Shown: in pieces, positions 42,628-51,729 of the stretch
How the letters are laid out: every line of letters begins with the position of its first letter
Numbering within the stretch: the first letter of the stretch is position 1
Source: Verrucomicrobiota bacterium
GTDB lineage: Bacteria > Verrucomicrobiota > Verrucomicrobiia > Limisphaerales > Pedosphaeraceae
NCBI GenBank assembly: GCA_021325145.1
Contig: JAJPHR010000080.1
Coordinates: 1 to 64,000 of the forward strand
Direction of reading: 5' to 3'
Length of the DNA: 64,000 nt
Notes under the pieces: model-generated
The model's database searches: none
What the model was told of the DNA's origin: nothing
Seen by the model: only the letters and a program-made list of their open reading frames with translations
Program-made: the position numbers and the translations under genes

Positions 42628-44154
42628 ATGAAAATTGCTTATTGTTGCTGGGTGGGCCTCGTTGCAGCGGCCGCATTGGCCGTTGACGCCGTTCCTGCCG
42701 CCGCCCGGGAAGTGGTCTCCGCCAAGCCAAACGCCAATCTCGAGTTGGCCCGCCAGCTCAACCAGGCCTTTGTCCAGGTGGCGGAGGAAGTATCTCCGGT
42801 CGTTGTGGTCATTACCGTGACCCAAAAGGCCGCGCCCGTTCCGCACCTGTTCCCCGAACAAAATGACGGACAAAGCGACGAGGAAGATCCGTTGAACCAG
42901 TTCAAAAAATTCTTTCGCCAGCGACCCGAGGAAACTCCCGAACCGACTCGCGGCCAGGGATCAGGCATCATCATTCGCAAGGACGGCTATATTCTCACCA
43001 ACCGCCACGTGGTTGAAGACGCGGAAAAAATCGAAGTGCGCCTCAAAGATGGCCGGACTTTCAAAGCGCAAGTCCGCGGCGTGGACGCGCCTTCGGATGT
43101 CGCGGTGATTAAAATCGACGCTCAAGACCTGCCCGAAGCGAAACTGGCCGATTCATCATTGACCCGGGTGGGCGAGTTCGCGATTGCCATCGGCGCGCCG
43201 TTTGCCCTGGATTACACCGTCACCTTCGGCCACGTGAGCGCCAAGGACCGCTCCGGCATCATTCCGCTCGACGGCCAGACGCTCAAGCTCTCCGACGAGG
43301 AATTCATCCAAACGGATGCGAACATCAATCCCGGCAACAGCGGCGGGCCGCTCGTCAATATCGACGGCGAGGTGATCGGCATCAACACGCTCATTCGCGG
43401 CCTGCGCACCGGAATCGGCTTCGCCATCCCGATCAACCTCGCGCGCGAAGTCGCCGATAAGTTGATCAGCGAAGGCAAGTTCACGCGGGCATGGTTGGGG
43501 ATTAACATTCGCTCGTTGCGGGAATGGCCGGATTTGCGCGAGCTCATGCCAGGCGTCAAGGACGGGGTCGCGGTTTACGCGCTCGTGCCCAATGGCCCCG
43601 CCGCCAAGTACGACCTCCGTCCCGAGGACGTGATAACGGCTGTGGATGGCAAGCCTGTCGTTACCTCGCAGGAATTGAAGGATGCCATCCGCACCAAAAA
43701 GGTCGGCCAGGAAGTCAGCCTGGATGTTTATCGATTCACCGGCAAAGACCGGCAGGGCAAACAAATCTTCAAAGAAATGAAGATCAAGGTGAAGCCGGGC
43801 GAATACGAAGAGAAAAGCTTCGCCGCCAATGCCCAGCCCGGAAGCTCCGCGGAAGCCGACAACAACGGCGGGCTCGGGCTGAACATCAAGCCGCTCACGC
43901 GCGACACGGCGGAACAATTCGGGGTGGAACTCACCGAGGGCGTGATCGTCAGCAACGTTGACAAGGATGGCCTGGCCGAACGCAACGGCATCAAGAAAGG
44001 CGACATCATCACCTCCATCGACCATCAGCCCGTCACCAACTCCAAACAGTTCCGCGAAGCCGTGAAAAACGTTGACGTCAAACACGGCGTAGTGGTGAGC
44101 TTGATCAGCCAGGGTACGCCCCGTTTTGAGATTCTGAAAGAGAACGGGGAATAG
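42628..44154 (+). CDS. degP: Do/DegP (HtrA) periplasmic serine protease
   Basis: 508 residues with a signal peptide (1-26, ending AVPAAA). The trypsin-like domain shows H127 (TNRHVVE), D157 (SDVAVIK) and S238 (NPGNSGGPLV), the full catalytic triad. Two PDZ domains follow (about 285-390 and 410-505). It degrades or refolds misfolded envelope proteins. The loop between the signal peptide and the protease core (LFPEQNDGQSDEEDP) is acidic. The choice between degP, degQ and degS is not possible from sequence, but two PDZ domains and a signal peptide exclude DegS. Confidence 0.93.
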   Translation: MKIAYCCWVGLVAAAALAVDAVPAAAREVVSAKPNANLELARQLNQAFVQVAEEVSPVVVVITVTQKAAPVPHLFPEQNDGQSDEEDPLNQFKKFFRQRPEETPEPTRGQGSGIIIRKDGYILTNRHVVEDAEKIEVRLKDGRTFKAQVRGVDAPSDVAVIKIDAQDLPEAKLADSSLTRVGEFAIAIGAPFALDYTVTFGHVSAKDRSGIIPLDGQTLKLSDEEFIQTDANINPGNSGGPLVNIDGEVIGINTLIRGLRTGIGFAIPINLAREVADKLISEGKFTRAWLGINIRSLREWPDLRELMPGVKDGVAVYALVPNGPAAKYDLRPEDVITAVDGKPVVTSQELKDAIRTKKVGQEVSLDVYRFTGKDRQGKQIFKEMKIKVKPGEYEEKSFAANAQPGSSAEADNNGGLGLNIKPLTRDTAEQFGVELTEGVIVSNVDKDGLAERNGIKKGDIITSIDHQPVTNSKQFREAVKNVDVKHGVVVSLISQGTPRFEILKENGE

Positions 44155-44165
44155 TCTCCCAAACG

Positions 44166-44183
44166 AAACTCACTTTTGAGTTT
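44166..44183. terminator. Possible short bidirectional terminator hairpin
   Basis: AAACTCA-CTTT-TGAGTTT followed by TT on the plus strand, between the convergent degP and hypothetical genes. The 7-bp AT-rich stem is weak and overlaps the stop of the minus-strand gene. Confidence 0.3.
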
Positions 44184-44511
44184 TTCGCGGCTTCGCTTTC
44201 CTCGAATGCCTTGGCTTGCTGCTGGTGGAGTTCGCTGCGCTGGCAGTTTTGGCCTTGCGCGGGGGAGCCTCAGCTGCCGGGCGGTTGGGCGCGGTGCGCT
44301 CGTGGATGACCTGCCGCATGCGGTCCATGTTCTTGTCGAACTCCGCTTTTGCGCGCTGCATGCCCTCCTGGCCCAGGTTGATTGAATCCGCCAGGAAATC
44401 GCATGTCTGCTGAATTCCCCGGGCGTAACTGCCGTCCTTCAATTCAATTCCCCTGCTCTTCAGGAACGAGTTTAAATGTTCGTAGATTTCGTCTTTATTG
44501 ATTGGTTTCAT
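44170..44511 (-). CDS. Small protein with basic C-terminal tail
   Basis: 113 residues. The N-terminal part (about 1-75: KDEIYEHLNSFLKSRGIELK, CDFLADSINLGQEGMQRAK, FDKNMDRMRQVIHERTAP) is helical. The C-terminal 40 residues are Ala/Lys/Arg rich (APPRKAKTASAAN, PRHSRKAKPRKTQK), like the DNA-binding tails of histone H1-like bacterial proteins. The family is unknown to me. A chromatin or nucleic acid role is inferred from the tail only. Confidence 0.72.
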   Translation of the reverse strand: MKPINKDEIYEHLNSFLKSRGIELKDGSYARGIQQTCDFLADSINLGQEGMQRAKAEFDKNMDRMRQVIHERTAPNRPAAEAPPRKAKTASAANSTSSKPRHSRKAKPRKTQK

Positions 44512-44753
44512 AGCTGTCCATGTTTTCAGTTGTCACCGCCAACATCGTCCAAGGCAAACTGACGCGCAATTACAAACCAACCGGTGAATTATACAATCAC
44601 GACCATCGTTCTTCATAAAACAATGTCCACCGAATCATTCGAGAAACAGGCCAAAGGCGCGGCAATGGCAACGGCAACATCACAATTTTTGAGTGTGATC
44701 GGGATTTCCCCTCTCTGGGAGTGAGGTGAGCGTTTGGTCTGTATTTGCCAACA

Positions 44754-46067
44754 TCACTTTCTCCCCACGCAATAAACCTTGTGATTGGTCCGTATAAAAA
44801 GCTGTCCATCCGAAACTGAAATCGCGGACCGCGTCATGTCATCGTCCGCGTCGCCCATCGGAATCGTGTTCAGAACGCTTCCCTTCGCGGCATCCACCAC
44901 CAAAACGTCCCCGCCAAAATTCATCACGTAAATCTTCCCATCGCCTCCCGTCGGGGAGGCCTCGAACTTGCGCGTCCCCGGAAACGTCAGCGTCCACTTC
45001 GCTTTCCCCGTGGCGGGGTCCACCCGCGAGATGCACTTCCGCCCTTCGCACAAAATGAAAAAATCGCCGTCGTAAAAAAGCGGCGTGGGCACGTCCGAGG
45101 CAATCCCCTGCCGCTGATCGCTCTTCCAAGCCACCGCCGAATCGTCCAGCTTGCCTTTGCCACCCGCCTTGATCGCATACACCGCTTCGCCCTTGGGCGC
45201 GCAAGCCAGCACCACGCCCGCGCCCGCCACCGGCGATGGCACTAACCGCCAATGGCTGATCTTGCGCGGATTCCAGGTCGCCCAGCGCCAGAGTTCCTCT
45301 CCGCTCTCCGGATCGTGCCCCGTCAGGCAATCCCCGCCCGCGATCAGGATTTCTTTGCGCCCCTGATATTCGAAAGGAACTGGCGTCGTGTACGCCTCGT
45401 GCGATTCACCAACCGCTTCGCTGGGCCGAACCTTGCGCCAAAGTGTTTTCCCGCGCGCCGGATCCAATGCCAGCAAGAACGATTCGATCGGACCATCCGT
45501 GCGCCCGTGTCCGTTGACGGGAACGTCTCGCTGCAAAACCTGCACGTAAAGCTTGCCGCCATAGAGCATCGGGCTCGCCGAAAACGTCCACTGAAACGCG
45601 AATTGGCCATAATCCTTCGTGATGTCCCGCTTCCAAAGTTCCTTGCCGCTGTGATCGAACGCCGCCAGCGCGCCGTTGCCATAAAAAAAGAACACGCGAT
45701 CCGCGTCCGCCACCGGCGACGGCGAGGCAAAGTTGCTCTTTTCGTCCTTTTGCAATCCTTCGGCGACGTTGTTATTCCAAAGAATCTTCCCCGTCTTCCG
45801 ATCCAGGCAAAGCGCGTGCAACGTCCCCGAATCCGGCTCGGGTGTGGAAATAAAAACCTGCTCGCCCCAGACAATCGGTGTGGCCGCGCTCGGTCCCGGC
45901 ATCGGCGTGCTCCAAACCGCGCTGTCCTTCGACCACTCGGACGGCAGATTCTTCTCATTGGACGAACCGTTGAAATTCGGCCCGCGCCACTGCGCCCAAT
46001 TCTCACCGAACGCCGAGCAGCCAAGCAACACTGCAACCAAAATGCCAAAGCAACGCGAGAGTTTCAT
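44754..46067 (-). CDS. Exported PQQ-type beta-propeller protein (BamB/alcohol dehydrogenase-like repeats)
   Basis: 437 residues from the ATG at 46067; its signal peptide runs to about residue 20 (LVAVLLGCSAFGE), possibly a lipoprotein with Cys near 16. WAQWRGPNFNG begins the family. Repeated blades carry the PQQ-like pattern DRKTGKILWNN, DHSGKELWKRD, DPESGEELWRWA and DPATGKAKWTLT. Such proteins, common in PVC bacteria, bind no known cofactor; BamB-like scaffolding or a dehydrogenase role are both open. It stands alone on the minus strand. Confidence 0.88.
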   Translation of the reverse strand: MKLSRCFGILVAVLLGCSAFGENWAQWRGPNFNGSSNEKNLPSEWSKDSAVWSTPMPGPSAATPIVWGEQVFISTPEPDSGTLHALCLDRKTGKILWNNNVAEGLQKDEKSNFASPSPVADADRVFFFYGNGALAAFDHSGKELWKRDITKDYGQFAFQWTFSASPMLYGGKLYVQVLQRDVPVNGHGRTDGPIESFLLALDPARGKTLWRKVRPSEAVGESHEAYTTPVPFEYQGRKEILIAGGDCLTGHDPESGEELWRWATWNPRKISHWRLVPSPVAGAGVVLACAPKGEAVYAIKAGGKGKLDDSAVAWKSDQRQGIASDVPTPLFYDGDFFILCEGRKCISRVDPATGKAKWTLTFPGTRKFEASPTGGDGKIYVMNFGGDVLVVDAAKGSVLNTIPMGDADDDMTRSAISVSDGQLFIRTNHKVYCVGRK

Positions 46068-46310
46068 GGAAGGATACGTTAACACATCTCAGAATCCGGC
46101 GGAAGGAAGAAAGCGCCATGTTTGGCAACCGGTTTAGCCGGGTGGAAGACGGAGCGCCGCCGTCGCCGAGACTGTGGCGGGCCAAGTTATTATTTTGCCA
46201 GGCTGCGCCGAGGCATCATCCTGTTTGGAGCCTGGTATTTGATGCTTGGCGTTTCGCATCTGGTCGTATTTGCATTTGCAGTTTGCCACTTGCTCGGTTA
46301 CTTAGGTTCC

Positions 46311-47363
46311 ATGCGATTTATCGGGAACGTAATCGAAAAGCTCCAACGGCATCCCAAACGGATCGTGTTCCCCGAGGGAACCGAACCGCGGGTGCTGCAG
46401 GCGGCGCGCCAATTCTATTCCTTGCGGCTCGGCGTCCCCATCCTGCTTGGGGATCGCCCCAAGATCAAGGAAGCCGCCATGAGCCTGAATGTCTCCCTGG
46501 AAGGCGTTCGCATCATCAATCCCGCTGAGAGCGAAGATTTGGATAGCTTCGTGCACCGCTTCGAATTGTTGCGCCGCTCGAAGGGGCTCAAAACCCAGGA
46601 AGCCCGCGACGCCATGCTCAACCCCAACTATTACGGGGCCATGATGGTGGCGATGCACCAGGCCGATGGTCTCGTTTCCGGCACCAGCCATATCACCGGC
46701 AGTGTGTTGCGCCCGCTCTTTCAGATCATCAAAGTGGCTCCCTCCACCACCACCGCCTCCAGTTGCATGGTCATGGAAGTCGAGGACACCCGCTTCGGCG
46801 AAAGCGGCCTGTTGTTCATGGCTGATTGCGGCGTCATTCCTGAACCCACCGTGGATCAACTTTCGGACATTGCGGTTTCCACCGCCCGGCTCGCGCGCCA
46901 AATCGTCGGCACCCGGCCACGCGTCGCCTTGCTCTCGTTCTCGACCAAAGGCAGCGCGATGCACCCGTCCATCGGCAAGGTCCAGGCCGCCACGGCCTTG
47001 GCCGCCAAGAAAGCCCACGAACAAATGCTCGAGGCCGATTTCGACGGCGAATTGCAGGTGGATGCCGCCCTGGTCCCGGAAATTGCCGCGCGCAAGTTGC
47101 CGGAAAGCAAGGTCGCCGGTCGCGCCACCGTTTTGATTTTTCCCGATCTTAATTCAGGCAACATTGCCAGCAAGCTCATCCAGCATGTTGCCCGCGCAAA
47201 CGCCTACGGCCAGATCCTCCTCGGCATGGACCGTCCAGCGGCGGACGTGTCACGCGGCTCAAACGCGCACGACATCCTCGGCGTCTCCGCCATCGTGGGT
47301 CTGCAAGCCATTGAATACTCCAAGCTCTATCCCGAAGCCGGCGGCAAGCTGCCCGGTGAATAA
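46311..47363 (+). CDS. pta: Phosphate acetyltransferase, catalytic domain only
   Basis: 350 residues from the ATG at 46311. The open frame continues 190 bp upstream through a low-complexity Leu/Trp/Phe-coding tract that I exclude. It is the PTA_PTB domain: KRIVFPEGTEPRVLQAARQ, NPNYYGAMMVAMHQADGLVSG, LRPLFQIIKVAPSTTTASS, RVALLSFSTKGSAMHPS, QVDAALVPEIAARKLPES and FPDLNSGNIASKLIQ. It interconverts acetyl-CoA and acetyl phosphate. In E. coli Pta this domain follows BioD-like and DRTGG domains in one chain; here those lie in the next gene. Confidence 0.93.
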   Translation: MRFIGNVIEKLQRHPKRIVFPEGTEPRVLQAARQFYSLRLGVPILLGDRPKIKEAAMSLNVSLEGVRIINPAESEDLDSFVHRFELLRRSKGLKTQEARDAMLNPNYYGAMMVAMHQADGLVSGTSHITGSVLRPLFQIIKVAPSTTTASSCMVMEVEDTRFGESGLLFMADCGVIPEPTVDQLSDIAVSTARLARQIVGTRPRVALLSFSTKGSAMHPSIGKVQAATALAAKKAHEQMLEADFDGELQVDAALVPEIAARKLPESKVAGRATVLIFPDLNSGNIASKLIQHVARANAYGQILLGMDRPAADVSRGSNAHDILGVSAIVGLQAIEYSKLYPEAGGKLPGE

Positions 47364-47464
47364 CGGCGGATGGAACCTCGCATCCAGGCGTTTGTGACGA
47401 TTTTTATAGTCACTTGCTTCACGTATGGCAAACGAGCTATGAGATTCGCCCGCTATTTCCTGAC

Positions 47465-48565
47465 ATGCGCATGAACACCACCACCCCCCGAGTCTTTATT
47501 GCCGCCACTCGCCAGAATGACGGCAAGACTACCACTTCCCTCGGGTTAATTGCGGCTCTCCAAAAGTATTATCCGCGCATCGGCTACATCAAGCCGGTGG
47601 GCCAGCGCTTCGTCGAAATCGAAGAGCAAAAAATTGACGAAGATACTGTGCTCATGGACAGCGTATTCCGCCTGAACTGTCCGCTCGTGGACATGAGCCC
47701 CATCGCCGTGGAGCCAGATTTCACGCGCAAATATCTCGAGTCCGCGAACAACGATGCCCTGGTCAGGAAAATCCAGAAGGCGTTCGATCGCGTGGCTTGG
47801 GAAAAGGACTTCGTGCTTTGCGAAGGTTCCGGTCACGCGGGCGTCGGTTCCGTTTTTGATCTGTCGAACGCACAAGTTGCGAAGATTGTCGGCGCCAAAG
47901 TCATCATTGTCACCCAGGGCGGAATCGGCAGGCCCATCGATGAAGTGTCGTTGAACCAGGCTTTGTTCGAAAAGGAAGGCGTCGAAATCATCGGCGTCAT
48001 TGTCAACAAGGTGCTCGGGTCAAAGATCGAATACATCACCGATTTCGCGCGGCGCGGGTTTCGGCGCAAGGGTTTGGAATTGCTCGGCGTGATTCCGCAC
48101 CAGGCGGTGCTCTCCAGCCCGACTATTGGCCTAATCCGTGAGGAACTGGGCGCGGAATCGCTCAATCAGGCCGAGGGGCTCGGCAATTTGGTGGAAGGCG
48201 TCGCCGTCGGAGCCATGGGCGCTCACAATGCCATGGGTTTCTTCAAGCGTGGCGTTCTATTGATCACGCCAGGTGATCGCGAAGACATCATTCTGGCCGC
48301 CTGCACCAGTTTGGACGGCCAAAGCTCGGAGACCATGTCCGGCATCGTGCTGACCGGAAACCTGCGCCCCAGCTCGAGCGTGCTCAAGGTAATCCGCGCC
48401 ATGCCGATCCCCGTCCTCCTTTCCCCCGAGGACAGTTACGAAGTCGCTTCGAAGGTCCACGATCTGACCGTGAAAACGCGCCCCGGCGATGCGCAAAAAA
48501 TCACACTCATCCGCGACTTGATCGCGCAAAACGTGGACGTGAAGAAAATTCTGGCGTCGCTATGA
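47465..48565 (+). CDS. BioD-like P-loop/DRTGG protein (Pta N-terminal homologue)
   Basis: 366 residues from the ATG at 47465. The P-loop-like AATRQNDGKTTTSLGL starts a dethiobiotin-synthetase-like domain (about 5-215; LCEGSGHAGVGSVFDLSN, VIIVTQGGIGRPIDEVSLN). The DRTGG domain lies at about 215-330 (EGVAVGAMGAHNAMGFFKRG, VLLITPGDREDIILAA). This is the arrangement of the N-terminal part of long Pta enzymes, where it regulates the catalytic domain. It is encoded 101 bp downstream of the catalytic gene. Its stop overlaps hisC. Confidence 0.9.
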   Translation: MRMNTTTPRVFIAATRQNDGKTTTSLGLIAALQKYYPRIGYIKPVGQRFVEIEEQKIDEDTVLMDSVFRLNCPLVDMSPIAVEPDFTRKYLESANNDALVRKIQKAFDRVAWEKDFVLCEGSGHAGVGSVFDLSNAQVAKIVGAKVIIVTQGGIGRPIDEVSLNQALFEKEGVEIIGVIVNKVLGSKIEYITDFARRGFRRKGLELLGVIPHQAVLSSPTIGLIREELGAESLNQAEGLGNLVEGVAVGAMGAHNAMGFFKRGVLLITPGDREDIILAACTSLDGQSSETMSGIVLTGNLRPSSSVLKVIRAMPIPVLLSPEDSYEVASKVHDLTVKTRPGDAQKITLIRDLIAQNVDVKKILASL

Positions 48566-49662
48566 CCGCTCCCCTGCCCTTCAATCCAGCATTAAAAAAC
48601 GTTCCGGTTTACCAACCAGGCCGGCCCATTGAGGAAGTCGCCCGCGAACTTGGCCTGCCCGCATCCGACATCATCAAGCTGGCATCGAACGAGAACCCGT
48701 TCGGCCCTTCGCCCGCGGCGCTCGCGGCCATGCAGCAAGTTCTAACCCACCTTCACCTTTACCCCGATGGCAACGCGTTCTATCTCAAACAAAGGCTCGC
48801 GCAGAAACTGAACCTCGAACCCCGCCATCTCATTCTCGGCAACGGCTCCAACGAGATCATCGAATTCGCCGGTCATGCCATGATGGGGCCAGGCACTGAT
48901 GTCATCGTCTCGCAATACTGCTTCGCTGTTTATCCCATCGTCGCCCATCTGTTCGGCGCGAATCTTGTCACCGTCCCTGCCCGCAACTTCGGCCACGATC
49001 TCCCGGCGATGCTCGCCGCCATCACGCCACAAACGCGCGTGATGTTTGTGGCCAATCCCAATAACCCCACCGGCACCCTCGCGCCGCGCGAGCACGTCGT
49101 CCGGCTGGTCAAAGAAGTTCCCGACCACGTCCTGCTAGCGATGGACGAAGCCTACATCGAGTTTCTGAACGACCCGGTCGATCTGCTGCCACTCATTCGC
49201 AGCGGCCAGAAACGAAATCTCCTGATCATGCGGACGTTTTCGAAAATTTTTGGCCTGGCCGGCTTGCGGCTCGGTTACGGAATCGGGCACCCCGACTTGA
49301 TCGCCGCCCTGGAAAAAGTCCGGCAGCCCTTCAACATCAATGCCATCGCACAAGCCGCCGCGCTCGCCGCGCTCGATGATGCCGAACACATCCGCCGCAC
49401 CCAGGCCAATAACGCGCAAGGCCTGAAATTCTTTGAGCAGGCGCTCGCACAAATGGACCTTGAGATTATTCCTTCCTCGGCAAATTTTATTCTCGCGCGC
49501 GTCGGCGATGGCCAGCGCGTGTTCAACGAACTCCAAAAGCTCGGCATCATCGTGCGCCCGCTCGGCGGCTATCAACTGCCGGAATGGATTCGGATTTCCA
49601 TCGGGACGCCACAGGAAAACGAACGCTGCCTCCAGGCTTTGAAAAAGGCGCTGAATAAATAA
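48562..49662 (+). CDS. hisC: Histidinol-phosphate aminotransferase
   Basis: 366 residues of fold-type I. NENPFGPSPAALAAM (about 43-57), NPNNPTGTLAP, DEAYIEF and the PLP lysine K228 in RTFSKIFGLAGLRLGYG are the family marks. It transfers an amino group from glutamate to imidazole-acetol phosphate in histidine synthesis; close relatives also act on aromatic 2-oxo acids. It starts by an ATGA overlap with the DRTGG gene, so it is translationally coupled to an unrelated pathway gene. No other his genes are in the window. Confidence 0.93.
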   Translation: MTAPLPFNPALKNVPVYQPGRPIEEVARELGLPASDIIKLASNENPFGPSPAALAAMQQVLTHLHLYPDGNAFYLKQRLAQKLNLEPRHLILGNGSNEIIEFAGHAMMGPGTDVIVSQYCFAVYPIVAHLFGANLVTVPARNFGHDLPAMLAAITPQTRVMFVANPNNPTGTLAPREHVVRLVKEVPDHVLLAMDEAYIEFLNDPVDLLPLIRSGQKRNLLIMRTFSKIFGLAGLRLGYGIGHPDLIAALEKVRQPFNINAIAQAAALAALDDAEHIRRTQANNAQGLKFFEQALAQMDLEIIPSSANFILARVGDGQRVFNELQKLGIIVRPLGGYQLPEWIRISIGTPQENERCLQALKKALNK

Positions 49663-49721
49663 GGTTGAATCCCGCTGGAAAGCGATTACTTATCAAGCAA
49701 GCAAATTGATCAGAACTAAAA

Positions 49722-51002
49722 GTGAAACCTACTGACCTGCGGGGCATCCTGCAATACATCCCGCGCTTCCGCGAGAAAACCTTCATCATTAGCATCGACG
49801 GCGCGATCGTCACTGATGAAAACTTCGCCAACATCCTGCTGGACGTCGCGGTCTTGCGTTCACTGAATATTCGCGTGGTGCTGGCGCACGGCGCGGCAGC
49901 CCAGGTGAAGGCCCTCGCTGATGAACAGCACGTCAAAGCCTCGGACCTCGACGGCAGCGGCGTGACGGACGCCGAAACCTTGAAGCTCGCGCTGACCGCC
50001 GCCAACCGCCTGACCCACGAAATTCTTGAAGGACTTTCCGCCAATGACCTTCGCGCCGCCAGCAGCAACGCGGTCACTGCGCATCCCCTGGGCATCATCC
50101 AGGGCGTGGATCATCTCTTCACCGGCAAGGTCGAACGCATCGATGTCGATCTGCTCCAAACGCTGCTCAGCCAAGGCATCGTTCCCGTCATCCCTCCGCT
50201 CGGGTTCGACGGCGACGGCAAGACTTACCGCGTCAACTCTGACAGCGTTGCGGTGGCGGTCGCCGACGCGCTCAAGGCCATCAAGCTGATTTACATCACC
50301 TCGTACGACGGTTTGATCCATCAAGGCGAACTGATCCGCCAGTTGCTGGTCGCCGACCTGAATGCCATGCTGCAAAAGCCCGGTTTCGCGCCGGAAATGG
50401 TTTCCAAGGCGCGCCACGCCGCCGCCGCCTGCAACGCCGGGGTCCAGCGCGTCCACATCATTAACGGACGCGTTGATGAAGGGCTGTTGGCGGAAGTGTT
50501 TTCCAATGAAGGGATTGGAACGTTGATTTACGCCAACGAATATCAGCAGGTGCGGCCCGCCAAGAAAAAAGACATCCGCAGCATCCAGATGCTGACAAAG
50601 AATTCAGTCGAGAGCGCCGAGTTGCTCAAACGCACGCGGACGACGATCGAAAAACAGTTGAACGATTATTACATCTTTGAAATCGATCGCAACCCGGTGG
50701 CCTGCGTGGCGCTGCATATCTATCCCGAGTTCAAGAAAGGCGAACTCGCCTGCCTTTACGTCAGCCCTTCACACGAAAACCAAGGCATTGGCCAAAAGCT
50801 GTTGCAGTTCGCCGAAAACAAGGCCCGCGAAAGCGGCCTAAACGAGTTGCTGGCTCTTTCCACCCAGGCGTTCACCTATTTCCAATCCAAGGGCGGCTTC
50901 TCCGAAGGCACCCCGGATGATCTGCCTCCCGTCCGGCGCGAGAAGTACGACCAAAGCGGGCGCAACTCCAAAGTGCTGGTGAAGAGGTTGGTGAAGACGT
51001 GA
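49722..51002 (+). CDS. argA: N-acetylglutamate synthase (amino-acid kinase plus GNAT)
   Basis: 426 residues with a GTG start at 49722. The N-terminal amino-acid-kinase domain (about 1-285: RFREKTFIISIDGAIVTDEN, VVLAHGAAAQVKALADEQ, GIVPVIPPLGFDGDGKTY) and the C-terminal GNAT domain (about 285-426: LACLYVSPSHENQGIGQKLL, with the acetyl-CoA loop) give the classical ArgA architecture for the first step of arginine synthesis. It would be subject to arginine feedback by family analogy. It lies 59 bp after hisC, possibly in one transcript. Confidence 0.92.
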   Translation: MKPTDLRGILQYIPRFREKTFIISIDGAIVTDENFANILLDVAVLRSLNIRVVLAHGAAAQVKALADEQHVKASDLDGSGVTDAETLKLALTAANRLTHEILEGLSANDLRAASSNAVTAHPLGIIQGVDHLFTGKVERIDVDLLQTLLSQGIVPVIPPLGFDGDGKTYRVNSDSVAVAVADALKAIKLIYITSYDGLIHQGELIRQLLVADLNAMLQKPGFAPEMVSKARHAAAACNAGVQRVHIINGRVDEGLLAEVFSNEGIGTLIYANEYQQVRPAKKKDIRSIQMLTKNSVESAELLKRTRTTIEKQLNDYYIFEIDRNPVACVALHIYPEFKKGELACLYVSPSHENQGIGQKLLQFAENKARESGLNELLALSTQAFTYFQSKGGFSEGTPDDLPPVRREKYDQSGRNSKVLVKRLVKT

Positions 51003-51296
51003 GGGCGCTCTCGGCGCAGTGCGCAGCGCAGAATTCCAGTTCTGCGTGAACATGAGAAGCATCGTGTTCATTTGGACTCGCCTACGAAAACCCTGAACAT
51101 CAGGCCGGTATCAGAGTGGGAAACCCCGTGTGGCGCACTTCGAAGAGGCACCCATCAGGCTTGATATTAAGTGTCGAGATACAACCGCACCGCCATCCCC
51201 TTTTATGTTGCAACGAACCGTTGCCCTTGATTAACTACCATCGTAGCAGAAGGTTGAGCGGTATCCATATTGAGTTCTGAAATACACCTTGAGCTT

Positions 51297-51560
51297 ATGG
51301 AACTAATAAAAAAGGAAAGCAAAGAGAGCAAATGGGAGACGGCAATCATCCATCAACTCTACTCCCAACCCGGTCACGAAGCGATTCTAACCCCGGCAAT
51401 GTTCAATCCGCCCATCTTGCTCAGTAACATTCAACGCATTGGGCTGGCGCTCAAAGGCAAGGGTCTCACCACCGGACCAGACCGGCGAATGGGCGGCTGG
51501 CACTTGAGACTATTGCCGGCGGGCATTCAATTCTGCCAGGGCATCCAGACCGCAAAATAA
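51297..51560 (+). CDS. Small hypothetical protein
   Basis: 87 residues from the ATG at 51297 (MELIKKESKESKWETAIIHQ); a TTG start at 51270 would add nine. Contents: LYSQPGHEAILTPAMFNPPILLSNIQR and a C-terminal GGWHLRLLPAGIQFCQG. No family was recognised. No strong ribosome binding site is visible. It lies between argA and a palindromic element, so it could be spurious. Confidence 0.4.
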   Translation: MELIKKESKESKWETAIIHQLYSQPGHEAILTPAMFNPPILLSNIQRIGLALKGKGLTTGPDRRMGGWHLRLLPAGIQFCQGIQTAK

Positions 51561-51607
51561 GCAAGCGACCGGCATCCAATCGCAGCGCCTTGCGAATTCC
51601 GCCAGGG

Positions 51608-51705
51608 CTTGGAGTGCGGCGCCATGGCGGCGCTTTCGAACAGCCCACACCTGTCCGAACTGCGAATGCCTTGCTCAAAGCGGAACTATCATTGCGCACT
51701 CCAAG
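51608..51705. repeat. 98-bp palindromic element with terminal inverted repeats
   Basis: CTTGGAGTGCG at 51608-51618 is exactly complementary to CGCACTCCAAG at 51695-51705, with smaller hairpins (GCGCCATGGCGG) inside. It carries no gene. The ends resemble those of the element at 52825-52937 (TTTGGAGTGCG). It is probably a REP-doublet/MITE-like repeat. Confidence 0.6.
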
Positions 51706-51729
51706 GCACCAGTTGCGCGCCACCCCATT

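Noticed and set aside
43156..44085. Minus-strand 309-codon open frame opposite degP
   Set aside because: Antisense shadow of the protease and PDZ region; no motif.
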